64,000 nt of DNA from JAEUIE01 sp046350055 (GTDB lineage Bacteria; Planctomycetota; Planctomycetia; Gemmatales; HRBIN36): contig JAXMBC010000001.1 in NCBI GenBank assembly GCA_046350055.1, positions 5,084,001 to 5,148,000 on the forward strand. The letters are read 5' to 3'. The position numbers and the translations under genes were made by a program. Within the stretch, counting starts at the first letter, position 1. Each line of letters starts with the position of its first letter. Positions 33,997 to 43,700 of the stretch are shown one piece after another. The notes beneath the pieces are model-generated. The model saw only the letters and a list, made by a program, of their open reading frames with translations. It was not told the DNA's origin and made no database searches.

Positions 33997-36900
33997 ATGA
34001 TTGGAAAACGTTCCATTTTGATGGGGATTGCGCTATTCTCACTCGTGGCCGTTGGCATGCTGGTCGCCTGGTCCAACGGTCTCTATCTCGATGAGGGCGA
34101 ACGGGCTGCCCAGTGGGGCAAGGTCTCCGAGGCCATCAACAAAGGCCTGCCCCAGACAGCCATCAAGGAGATTGAGCCGATCATCGCCTCCGCTCTCAAG
34201 GACAAGGCCCACCCCGAAGCCATCAAGGCCATCGCTAAGAAGATCGCCTATGAAGGGATGATCCAGGGCAACAAGCCTGAGGAACGCATTACAAGAATGC
34301 AGGCAGAGATCGCCAAGGCCCCGAAGGAGATGGTGCCGGTGATGGACGCGATCCTGGCCCAGTGGTACTGGCACTACTTCCAGCAGAACCGCTGGCGATT
34401 CATGCAGCGGACCGCGACCGCCGCCACGCCAGGCAATGACTTCACCACCTGGGATCTGCCCCGGCTGTTCAAAGAGATCGATGCCCAGTTCACCAATGCA
34501 CTCAGTCACGAGAAGGAACTCGTTGCCATTCCGATTAAGCAGTACGATGCCTTGCTGGAGAAGGGCACGATACCCGATAGCTACCGCCCGACGCTGTTCG
34601 ACTTCATCGCCTTTGAAGCGCTGCAGTTCTACACCTCCGGCGAGCAGGCCGCTGCCAAAGCTCAGGATGCCTTCGAGATCGAGGCCAGCAGTCCCATCTT
34701 CGGCACCGTGGAAGCGTTCCTCGCCTGGAAGTCGGCGACCACTGATACCGATTCGCCCAAGCTCAAGGCCATTCTGCTCTACCAGAAGCTGCTCAGCAAA
34801 CATCAGCAGGATGACGACCGGCATGCGTTCCTGGATGCCGACCTGCATCGCCTGCGTTTCGGCTACCAGCAGGCGCTCGGGGAAGAGAAGAACACGCTCT
34901 ACAAGAAGGCGTTGAAGACCTTCGCGGAAGCCCATGCGGCGAACGAACTCTCTGCCCGTGCCCGAGCTGACTGGGCCAACGTGTTGCATGCAGAGAACGA
35001 CTTTGCGGGCGCGCGTGAACTGGCGATGCAGGGGCGGAACACCTTCCCCAATAGCATCGGTGGGAAGATGTGCCACAACCTCATCGAGGCCATCGAGGCG
35101 AAGCACTTCCAGGTACAAGTAGAGCGGGTGTGGGCCAAGCCGTACGCCAAAGCACAGGTCAGCTATCGGAACCTGACGCAACTGCACTTCCGGGTCTACA
35201 AGTCGAACTGGACCGAGCGTGTCGGCAACATCAACCTTCGGCCCGAGCACTTGCAGGAAGCCGAACGGCAGACGCTGATCACCCGTAAGCCTGATGCCGC
35301 CTGGTCCGCAGCACTTCCTGCCACGGAAGACTATCTCGAACGTACCGAGGAAGTGAAAGTTCCTGAGAACCTCACCCCCGGCTTCTATTTCCTGATGAGT
35401 TGCCCCAATGACGAGTTCGCCGTCAATGGTCCGCCCATCCAGGTCACTCACTTTTGGGTCAGCAACCTGGCGTTGGTCATACGTCAGGAAGGCAGTGCCC
35501 AGGCCGAGGGGTTTGTCCTCAATTCCAATACCGGCGAGCCGATTGCCGGGGCCACCATCAAGACCTGGCGGCGTGACTATCGAACACAGCGTGTCGTGGC
35601 CGGGGGGCAATTGGTGACTGATCAAAATGGCCTCTTCCGCATCAGTGAACAGTCCCAGACGCCGATCATGATCCACGCCAGCCACGGCGGCCACGAACTT
35701 GCCGCCGAGAACGATGCGTATCTCTATCCCCAAGGCAACAGCCGTGAACGGAACACCGAGCAGACAGTGCTCTTCACCGACCGGTCGCTCTATCGCCCCG
35801 GCCAGACGGTGCATTTCAAGGGTATCGCTCTCAGTGTGCATCAGGGTGAATCTCAATACCAGACCCTCGTTCGGCGGCCCATCACCGTCATCTTCTCCGA
35901 CCCCAACAACAAGGAGATTGCCAAGCTGCAAGTGACCAGCAATGAAGTCGGCTCGTTCAGCGGCAGCTTCACCGCCCCACGCGATCGCCTGGCGGGGCGC
36001 ATGACCCTCCGCACCGACAACCCCCACGGTCAGATTCAACTGAGCGTGGAGGAGTACAAGCGACCCAAGTTCGAAGTGACCCTGGAACCACCAGCCGAAT
36101 CGCCGAAACTGCAAGGCACCGTGAAGTACACCGGCAAGGCCCTCGGCTACTCCGGGGCTGCCGTCAGCAGCGCCAAGTTCCGCTATCGCGTCTCTCGAGA
36201 AGTGCGCTACCCCAGTTGGTGGGGCTACTACTACTGGTGGCGGATGCCTCCCGGCGGACAGAGCGCCGCCCAGGAAATCGCTCATGGCACCGGTGTTACC
36301 GAAGCCGATGGCACCTTCAGCCTCACCTTCACCGCCAAGCCCGATGTCTCCGTGGCCGAGAAGGATGAGCCTATCTTCTCCTACGCTGTGTCGGTTGATG
36401 TCACTGACACCACCGGCGAGACCCGCTCCGCCAACCGCAGCGTGCAGATTGGCTACACCGCCCTGCAGGCTTCCATGAGTGTGGAGGAATGGCAGACGAA
36501 GGATATGCCGGTGAACGTCAATGTCCTCACCCAGACCATTGATGGACAGGGCCAGGCGGCGAAGGGGAAGATCAAGGTCTATCGTCTGAAGCAGCCGGAA
36601 CAGGTGCTGCGGGCGAGCGCGTATGGTGGTCGCCCCAGTTCCCCCATACGTCGTGGGCGAGGCCCGGTGGTGAAGAGCGTACCGGTGAAGCCGGTGCCCG
36701 ACCCTGCCGATCCACGCACGTGGGAACTGGCTGAGCAGGTGAGCACACACGATTTCACCACCGATGCCGCTGGCAAGGCGGTGCTACCCAGCACGCTGGG
36801 TGCTGGTATCTACCGGGCCTTGCTCGAAACCCAGGACCGTTTCGGCAAGCCGGTCACTGCCCTGGTGCAGTTCACCGTAGTCGATCCTGCTGCTAACAAG

Positions 36901-39900
36901 CTGACGCTCAAGCTGCCCCATCTGCTCACTGCTCCAAAGTGGAACGTCGAGCCGGGCAGCGAGTTCTCCGCCCTGTGGGGCACCGGCTACGAGACAGGCC
37001 GGGCCTTCATCGAACTCGAATACCGTCAGAAGATCATCCAGAGCTTCTGGACCACGACGGACAAGACGCAACACCTCATCAAGCAGGGCATTGATGAATC
37101 GATGCGCGGCGGGCTGGTTCTGCGAGTCACCTATGTTCGCGAGAACCGGGCCTACCTGGAATCACGCATTATTGATGTGCCATGGACGAACAAGAACCTG
37201 CAGGTGAAGTGGGAACGCTTCGTCAGCAAACTGGAGCCGGGGCAGAAGGAGACCTGGACCGCGGTCATTACCGGGCCTGATGCGAAGAAGGCTGTCGCGG
37301 AGATGGCAGCCACGCTCTATGATGCGTCGCTCGATGCTTACCTGCCCCACCACTGGGCACGGCACTTCAACGTCTTCTACCGCAACTACCCGCGCTGGAA
37401 CAGCCGGTTCGAGAACCACGCGCTGGGCCTGTACCACATCACGGGCCAGTGGAAGCAGTCGTACACCTCTATCGATGAACGCTATCGCACCTTCCCTGCC
37501 GATATCACACAGAACATCTGGCAGTATCAGTATTTTGACAGCGCCCTTGCTGCGCCGGGAGGAATCGGTGGAGCACGTATGGGTGGAGCACCGATGAAGA
37601 GCGCTGCGAAGGAATTCGCAACGATGCGCAATGCCAGTGGTGTGGCTGATATGGCACTTGCCGAAGGCGGCGATCAAAAGGGAATTAGCAAACTCAAAGC
37701 AGGTGCCGCTGCCCGACCTGGCAATGAGCCTGCTGCCGGGCCCGACCTTTCTCAAGTCGCCCCTCGCACCAACCTTGCCGAGACCGCCTTCTTCTTCCCC
37801 CATCTGATCGCCGACGACAGTGGCACCGTGAAGCTTGAGTTCACCATGCCCCAAGCGCTCACCAAGTGGAAGTTCATGGGCTTCGTCCACGACAAGGACC
37901 TGCGGGCCGGGTATCTCGAAGACAGCGTCGTCACCGCCAAGGACCTGATGGTGCAGCCCAACCCGCCGCGCTTCCTGCGTGAAGGGGACCAGATCGAGTT
38001 CACCGTCAAGGTCAGCAACCAGTCTGCCAGCAAACAGAGTGGCAAGGTCCGCCTCAACCTGACCGATGCCCGCACTGGCAAGCCTCTCGATGCCGAGTTG
38101 GGCAACAGCGTGCTCGACAATGCCTTCGATATCCCCGCCAAGGAATCGCGAAGCTACTCTTGGAAACTGAAGGTGCCCGATGGCGTGGGCCCCATCACCT
38201 ACAAGGCTGTCGGTGGCACCGAGCGGCTGTCCGATGGTGAGGAAGGCATGTTGCCAGTGCTTTCCAAGCGCATCCTCGTCACCGAATCGCTACCGCTGCC
38301 CATCCGCGACAAATCGACGAAGAGCTTCAGTTTCACCAAGCTGATCGACTCGGCCAAGTCGGACACGATCCAGCATCAGACGCTGACGGTGCAGATGGTC
38401 TCGAATCCGTCGTGGTATGCGGTGATGGCGTTGCCTTACCTCATGGAGTACCCGCACGAATGTTCCGAGCAGACGTTCAACCGCCTGTATGCCAACACGC
38501 TCGCCCGGCACATCGCCCTCAGCGACCCGAAGATTCGCAAGATCTTCGATCAGTGGAAAAATACGCCTGCCCTCGACAGCCCGCTCGAAAAGAACCAGGA
38601 CCTCAAGGCTGCCATGCTGGAGGAGACCCCCTGGCTGCGGCAGGCGGTGAAGGAAAGCGAATCGCGCCGCAACGTCGGCATCCTCTTCGACGACAACCGT
38701 CTGAAGGATGAGATGGACCGGGCGATGCGCAAGCTGCTCGATCTGCAGAATGCTGACGGGGCGTGGAGTTGGTTCCCCGGTGGCCCGAGCAACGAGTACA
38801 TCACCCTCTACATCACCACCGGGTTTGGCCGCCTGCGACACCTGGGTGTCAAACTCGACATGGCCCCGGCCATCCGTTCGCTCGACCGTCTCGATGCCTG
38901 GATGGACCGAATCTATCGCGAGATCCTGAGGCACCCGGGCAAGGAGAAGAACCACCTCTCCACCACCGTGGCCCTTTACCTCTATGGCCGCAGCTTCTTC
39001 CTCGAAGACAAGGCCGTCGCTCCACAGTATCAGGAAGCCCTCAACTACTGGCTCGGGCAGGCGAAGCAGTACTGGCTGCAACTGGGCCATCGTCAATCGC
39101 AAGGCCACCTGGCCCTTGCCCTCAAACGCTGGGGGAACAAACCGACTGCGCAAGACATCATGCGTTCCATCAAGGAACGCAGCGTGACCAGCGACGAACT
39201 GGGACGCTTCTGGCGTGACACCGAGTATTCCTTCTGGTGGTATCACGCCCCCATCGAAACACAGGCCGTCATGATCGAAGCCTTTGATGAAGTGATGAAC
39301 GACCAGGCCGCCGTGGAAGACTGCAAGGTATGGCTGCTGAAGCAGAAGCAGACGCAGAACTGGAAGACGACCAAGTCCACCGCCGATGCCGTCTACAGTC
39401 TGCTGCTGCGGGGCGACAACCTGCTGAAGTCGGATGCACTGGTGGAACTGTCCCTCGCCGGCACCGCCATCAAGCCCGAGAAGGTGGAAGCGGGCACAGG
39501 GTTCTACGAGCAGAAGTTCGTCCGCGGCGAGATCAAGCCCGACTTCGGCAAGATCGAACTGAAGAAGACCGATCCGGGCGTCGCCTGGGGCAGCATCCAC
39601 TGGCAATACCTGGAAGACATCAGCAAGGTCACGCCACATGAAGCTACGCCGCTGAAGCTGCAGAAGCAACTCTTCAAACGAACCTACACAACCAAGGGCC
39701 CGGTGCTCGAAGCCCTCGCCAGCCCGGCAGCGGTGGGCGATGAAGTGGTCGTCCGTATCGTACTGCGAACCGACCGCGACATGGAGTATGTCCACCTCAA
39801 GGATCACCGAGGTAGCGGCACCGAGCCGGTGAACGTGCTGTCGCGTTACAAGTACCAGGATGGCCTGGGGTATTACGAAAGCACGAAGGACACCGCCAGC

Positions 39901-40062
39901 CACTTCTTCATCGACTATCTGCCTAAGGGCACCTACGTCTTTGAGTACGCCGTGCGGATTCAACTGAAGGGCAGCTACACCACCGGCCTGGCCCACATCG
40001 AATGCATGTACGCTCCCGAGTTCAACAGCCACTCGGAGAGCATCCAGTTGGAAGTGAAATGA
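33997..40062 (+). CDS. Bacterial alpha-2-macroglobulin family protein
   Basis: This 2021-residue envelope protein has an N-terminal hydrophobic anchor (ILMGIALFSLVAVGMLVAW) and a TPR-like helical region to about residue 370. A carboxypeptidase-regulatory-like segment follows near 505-550, then the MG2-type TDRSLYRPGQTVHFKGI near 590 and the A2M domain (FFFPHLIADDSGTVKLEFTMPQALTKWKFMGF). Near residue 1489 is the thioester motif CSEQ, matching CxEQ. Such proteins trap proteases by covalent capture in the periplasm or at the surface. The usual partner penicillin-binding protein PBP1C is absent here. Codons are strongly G/C-ending compared with neighbours. The long Met/Gly-rich linker near residue 1190 may be the bait region. 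Confidence 0.93.
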   Translation: MIGKRSILMGIALFSLVAVGMLVAWSNGLYLDEGERAAQWGKVSEAINKGLPQTAIKEIEPIIASALKDKAHPEAIKAIAKKIAYEGMIQGNKPEERITRMQAEIAKAPKEMVPVMDAILAQWYWHYFQQNRWRFMQRTATAATPGNDFTTWDLPRLFKEIDAQFTNALSHEKELVAIPIKQYDALLEKGTIPDSYRPTLFDFIAFEALQFYTSGEQAAAKAQDAFEIEASSPIFGTVEAFLAWKSATTDTDSPKLKAILLYQKLLSKHQQDDDRHAFLDADLHRLRFGYQQALGEEKNTLYKKALKTFAEAHAANELSARARADWANVLHAENDFAGARELAMQGRNTFPNSIGGKMCHNLIEAIEAKHFQVQVERVWAKPYAKAQVSYRNLTQLHFRVYKSNWTERVGNINLRPEHLQEAERQTLITRKPDAAWSAALPATEDYLERTEEVKVPENLTPGFYFLMSCPNDEFAVNGPPIQVTHFWVSNLALVIRQEGSAQAEGFVLNSNTGEPIAGATIKTWRRDYRTQRVVAGGQLVTDQNGLFRISEQSQTPIMIHASHGGHELAAENDAYLYPQGNSRERNTEQTVLFTDRSLYRPGQTVHFKGIALSVHQGESQYQTLVRRPITVIFSDPNNKEIAKLQVTSNEVGSFSGSFTAPRDRLAGRMTLRTDNPHGQIQLSVEEYKRPKFEVTLEPPAESPKLQGTVKYTGKALGYSGAAVSSAKFRYRVSREVRYPSWWGYYYWWRMPPGGQSAAQEIAHGTGVTEADGTFSLTFTAKPDVSVAEKDEPIFSYAVSVDVTDTTGETRSANRSVQIGYTALQASMSVEEWQTKDMPVNVNVLTQTIDGQGQAAKGKIKVYRLKQPEQVLRASAYGGRPSSPIRRGRGPVVKSVPVKPVPDPADPRTWELAEQVSTHDFTTDAAGKAVLPSTLGAGIYRALLETQDRFGKPVTALVQFTVVDPAANKLTLKLPHLLTAPKWNVEPGSEFSALWGTGYETGRAFIELEYRQKIIQSFWTTTDKTQHLIKQGIDESMRGGLVLRVTYVRENRAYLESRIIDVPWTNKNLQVKWERFVSKLEPGQKETWTAVITGPDAKKAVAEMAATLYDASLDAYLPHHWARHFNVFYRNYPRWNSRFENHALGLYHITGQWKQSYTSIDERYRTFPADITQNIWQYQYFDSALAAPGGIGGARMGGAPMKSAAKEFATMRNASGVADMALAEGGDQKGISKLKAGAAARPGNEPAAGPDLSQVAPRTNLAETAFFFPHLIADDSGTVKLEFTMPQALTKWKFMGFVHDKDLRAGYLEDSVVTAKDLMVQPNPPRFLREGDQIEFTVKVSNQSASKQSGKVRLNLTDARTGKPLDAELGNSVLDNAFDIPAKESRSYSWKLKVPDGVGPITYKAVGGTERLSDGEEGMLPVLSKRILVTESLPLPIRDKSTKSFSFTKLIDSAKSDTIQHQTLTVQMVSNPSWYAVMALPYLMEYPHECSEQTFNRLYANTLARHIALSDPKIRKIFDQWKNTPALDSPLEKNQDLKAAMLEETPWLRQAVKESESRRNVGILFDDNRLKDEMDRAMRKLLDLQNADGAWSWFPGGPSNEYITLYITTGFGRLRHLGVKLDMAPAIRSLDRLDAWMDRIYREILRHPGKEKNHLSTTVALYLYGRSFFLEDKAVAPQYQEALNYWLGQAKQYWLQLGHRQSQGHLALALKRWGNKPTAQDIMRSIKERSVTSDELGRFWRDTEYSFWWYHAPIETQAVMIEAFDEVMNDQAAVEDCKVWLLKQKQTQNWKTTKSTADAVYSLLLRGDNLLKSDALVELSLAGTAIKPEKVEAGTGFYEQKFVRGEIKPDFGKIELKKTDPGVAWGSIHWQYLEDISKVTPHEATPLKLQKQLFKRTYTTKGPVLEALASPAAVGDEVVVRIVLRTDRDMEYVHLKDHRGSGTEPVNVLSRYKYQDGLGYYESTKDTASHFFIDYLPKGTYVFEYAVRIQLKGSYTTGLAHIECMYAPEFNSHSESIQLEVK

Positions 40063-40303
40063 TCGCGGTAGATCAAGGATTGAAAGGCGGCATGATAGCG
40101 AAGGACAGAAACGTCAACTTTGTAATGCAGAACAGGAAGCAGCGGCGTATCAGCATCGAGACGCCCTCCCCTGCCCTACCAGCGGACCGCGTCCCGCGCA
40201 TCACCAAGACGCAGAGTGGTCTGAACCCATCATGCGCATGGACTTGCAGGAGATCTGCCTGGAAATGGATTGGGGGAGGTAGTGGGAGGTGGGAACAGCT
40301 CTC
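40063..40303. other. Short spacer, nothing recognised
   Basis: These 240 bp lie between the macroglobulin stop and the small lipoprotein 3' end. I see no terminator hairpin with a T-run and no supported gene. Confidence 0.4.
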
Positions 40304-40648
40304 TCAAGGTCCAGTCATGGTGCTCTTGATGGAATAATGCTGAAGTTGGTTGTTCTTGCATTCAAGAGTGATTGTCCAGTCTCGGTGTACCCAGAAATCA
40401 GACTGCTCTCTTCGAGTCAGGTAGAGCCTTGTTGACTCAGGACCTAGCTGTTCTTGTCGAGCTACGCTGAAATCCTCTTTCGCCAGGAACACACAAACTT
40501 CACTCACTGACATGCCAGGCTTGAGATGCTGCTCAAGAACTACGCCCATCTGCGATTCGGACACGTTCTGCGTGATGTGCCCTGGCATCGGGGTTAGCAC
40601 ATGGCATCCAGCCATTACACCTGACAGAAGTAACCAGTAGGCACGCAT
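40304..40648 (-). CDS. Small putative lipoprotein
   Basis: This 114-residue protein begins MRAYWLLLSGVMAGC, a short lipoprotein signal ending in a lipobox-like VMAGC with Cys15 as the lipidation site. The mature part has a helix with a LKPGMSVSEVCVFLAKEDF pattern reminiscent of SmpA/BamE-like domains, where GMSxxEV begins the fold. It ends in beta strands (WTITLECKNNQLQHYSI). The BamE-like reading is an inference from one motif. ATG 40648 gives the lipoprotein signal, whereas the longer frame from 40684 would bury it. No operon partner is visible. Confidence 0.55.
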   Translation of the reverse strand: MRAYWLLLSGVMAGCHVLTPMPGHITQNVSESQMGVVLEQHLKPGMSVSEVCVFLAKEDFSVARQEQLGPESTRLYLTRREQSDFWVHRDWTITLECKNNQLQHYSIKSTMTGP

Positions 40649-40765
40649 GTCCGCTGCTATAGCGTCATGATTCCAACTGAGCAATAGAGGCTGATCAGCA
40701 GCAGCCGATTCTCCTGGAGATGAATTGCTGACGTAACGACGAGGCTGAAAGAATTACGCAAGTAA

Positions 40766-43700
40766 TCATTTCTTGGCTGGTGCAGATTTCGAAAGCTTCT
40801 CCTTCTCCGCCTGCCATTTCTTCACTTCGTCGGGCTTATTGGTTTCGGTGTAATTCTGGATGAGGCGGTCGAGTGCTTCAGCATTCCGTGTCTGCAGTAA
40901 GAGCCGGGTGACGTCAGCCTTCGGGTGTTGTTGCTTCATGCCTTCATAACTCTTGAGCAGAAGAGGCTCGGCTTCAACGTATTTCTTTTGCCTCATGTTC
41001 ATCTCTCCCAAAACGGACAGAATGTAATATTTATGCCATGATTCCGGAGCCTTTCTTTCCAAACGCACCAGGCCTTCACGAAGCAAGGGTTCCGCATGCT
41101 GGTACTTTCCTTGAAGAAGGAAGACACGTGCAAGGGTTACGAGAGCTGCACGATTATCAGGTGCTGGATAAATCGAATGTCCTATTTTGATTAGCTCTTC
41201 CATGATAACTATTGCTGGGTCCAGCTTCCTGGCATCGTAGTAGGCTTCACCCAGTTCCAACATCACAGCTTGGGTATTGGGATGATCTTTCCCCAATATA
41301 GCCTGACAAGAACTAAGCGTTCGCTCCAATGCCGGGAGTGCCTGATCCAATTTACCCGCAGCATGCAACGCCCGGCCCAGGTCGGCTGATGCGATCAGCG
41401 TCTCCCAGTGCTGCTTACCCAGGATGCGAGTCGACTTCTGTACTGCCATCTCCAGATGCTTCAAAGCTTGGGGCACATCGTTGTTGGCCAGGCAGGCTTT
41501 GCCGAGGCGATGCAACACGACAAGTGTTCGAGGATGATCGGTACCATAGTACTTTGATCGCTCCTGATGCAATTCAGACATCAGCTGGATGGCTTCTTCA
41601 TACTTGCCCGCCTGGTAAAGGACATCGAATTGCTCCACTGCCTCGTCTTTTTCCACCTTCGCTGGCTGGACAGGTGTTTGCGACAGCCCGTTAACTTGGT
41701 GCAGCACTTTCTCCGCCTGCCACTTCTTTACTTCGTCGGGCTTGTTAGTTTCGGTGTAGAGTTGGATGATGCGATCGAGGGCTTCGGGGAGTCGGAGAGT
41801 GAATCTCTCGGGGATCAATTTCTCTCGCTGTTTCATGCCTTCGTAGCCTTGGATCAATAGCGGCTCGGCTTCGGCATACTTCTTGAGTCCAAGGAGAGCG
41901 CCGCCGAGCATCGATTGTGTGTTGAATGTTTCCCAACTGTTCGGTTCTTTCTTCTCGCGGATGGCAAGCACTTCTCTGAGAAGGGGCTCGGACTTGGTGT
42001 ACTCGTGGTTGTACAGCAGAGTCGAACCTAACCTCGTCAACTGAACAGCTAACTCTGAACTATCTTTAGTCAGCGATTGGCGCGCATCGGCAAGCATCTG
42101 ATCGAAGAGTTGAATTGCCTCGGAAGACCTGCCTGCTTTGAAGTAAGCATCAAGCAGCTTTGGACCGAACCCACGACGAAGAAAGGGGTCCCGCAATGCC
42201 CGAAAAGCCTCTTCAAGTAATGGGATCGCCTCTGCTGCTTTTTCAGCTTCCAGGTAGTTCACACCCAGATTAGCCACATCCTTGAGAGTTTCCTGGTGAG
42301 CTCGGCCAAGATTCCTTTCTTTAAATTTAAGCAATTCTTCAAACAGGGGAATCGCTTTATCTGGTTGACGGAGCGACCAGTAGCATCCAGCCAGATTATT
42401 CATGTTCGTCAGTGTGTCAGGATGATCCGGGCCAAGCTTGTGCTTTCGTAATGGAAGTAATTCCGCTAAGAGCGGTATGGCAAGGTCGCTTCTCCCGATG
42501 TCAAGGCAGGTCAAAGCCAGGTTGTTCATGCTTTGCATGGTATCGGGATGATCGGTGCTGAACTTGGCCTTTCGCATCTTGAGTGTTTCTTCGTGGAGCG
42601 GCAGGGCCAAGTCGAACTTCCTGGCGGCTCGGTAGGCCTCCGCCAGGTTATTCATAATCCTGAGCGTCTTCGGGTGGTCAGAACTGAACTTGGACTTCGA
42701 TAACTTGAGCGCATCCTGGTAGATCGGTAGTGCAACTTCGATTTTTCCTGCAGTTTTATAGCTTGCTGCAAGGTTGTTCATGCTCATAAGAGTAGAGGGA
42801 TGATCGGGGCCGAGTTTGGCCTTCATCAGCCTGAAGTTCTCCTCGTGCAATGGTAAGGCCAAGTCGTATTTCTTGGCAGTATGGTAGCACTTTGCCAGAT
42901 TGTTCATGCAGAGCAATGTGTCGGGATGATCGGGCCCAAACTTGGCCTTGTACAACTGGAGTGCCTCCTCATGAAGCGCCAGAGCCTGGGCAAGTTTCAT
43001 GGTGTACGTGTAGGCTTCTGCCAGGTTGTTCATAGCAGCCAGCGTGCTTAAGTGATCGGAGCCGAGATTAGCCTTCATGAGTTTGAAAGACTGCTCAAGT
43101 AATGGTAAGGCCAAGTCGTATTTCTTGGCAGTCGAGTACCCCGACGCCAGATTGCCCATCACCTTGAGGGTAGCAGGGTGATCGGGGCCGAACTTGGCCT
43201 TTACCAGTTTGAACGTCTCCTCGTAAAGCGGTATAGCCAGATCAAGCCTACTGATGGAATCGTAGCATATTGCCAGATTGTTCATGCAGGCAAGAGTATC
43301 TTGGTGGTCGGGGCCAAGCTTTTCCGCATAAGTCGCTCGCGCGGTGAGGAACAGTTCAATGGCTTCTTGAGGGTAGCCGAGACTATACAGTGTCTCCCCC
43401 AAGCGGTGCCGTACATTGGCCAGCATCATCGCGTCAGAGATCGCCTTCATATCGAGTTTGCGCCCTGCTTCAATCAGCTTTTTCCCCAACACTACCTCCA
43501 CAGACTCATTGATCGCCTTAACCTTGCGGATGTCGAAGCCTGCGAAGATCTCGAACACGGTTTCGTTGACCAGTTGAATTTGCTTCAGTTGTGCGGCGAT
43601 CTGTGCCTTGGCTTGTTTCTCCTGCTCGGCAGCCTGTTCTGCTAACCGCTTTTGCTCCACTGCCTCGTTGCGAGCAAGACGCTCCGCCTCCGCCGCCTGC

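Noticed and set aside
34039..36750. A 903-residue open frame antisense to the alpha-2-macroglobulin gene
   Set aside because: It is produced by the strong G/C third-position bias of the real gene. It has no family motifs or signal features, while the plus frame has complete A2M motifs.
38290..40032. A 580-residue open frame antisense to the 3' part of the macroglobulin gene
   Set aside because: Same codon-bias shadow, with composition unlike a folded protein and no ribosome-binding context.
42280..43330. Regular repeats that could suggest a CRISPR array
   Set aside because: The period is 126 bp without distinct spacers and is in frame with TPR units of the kinase.
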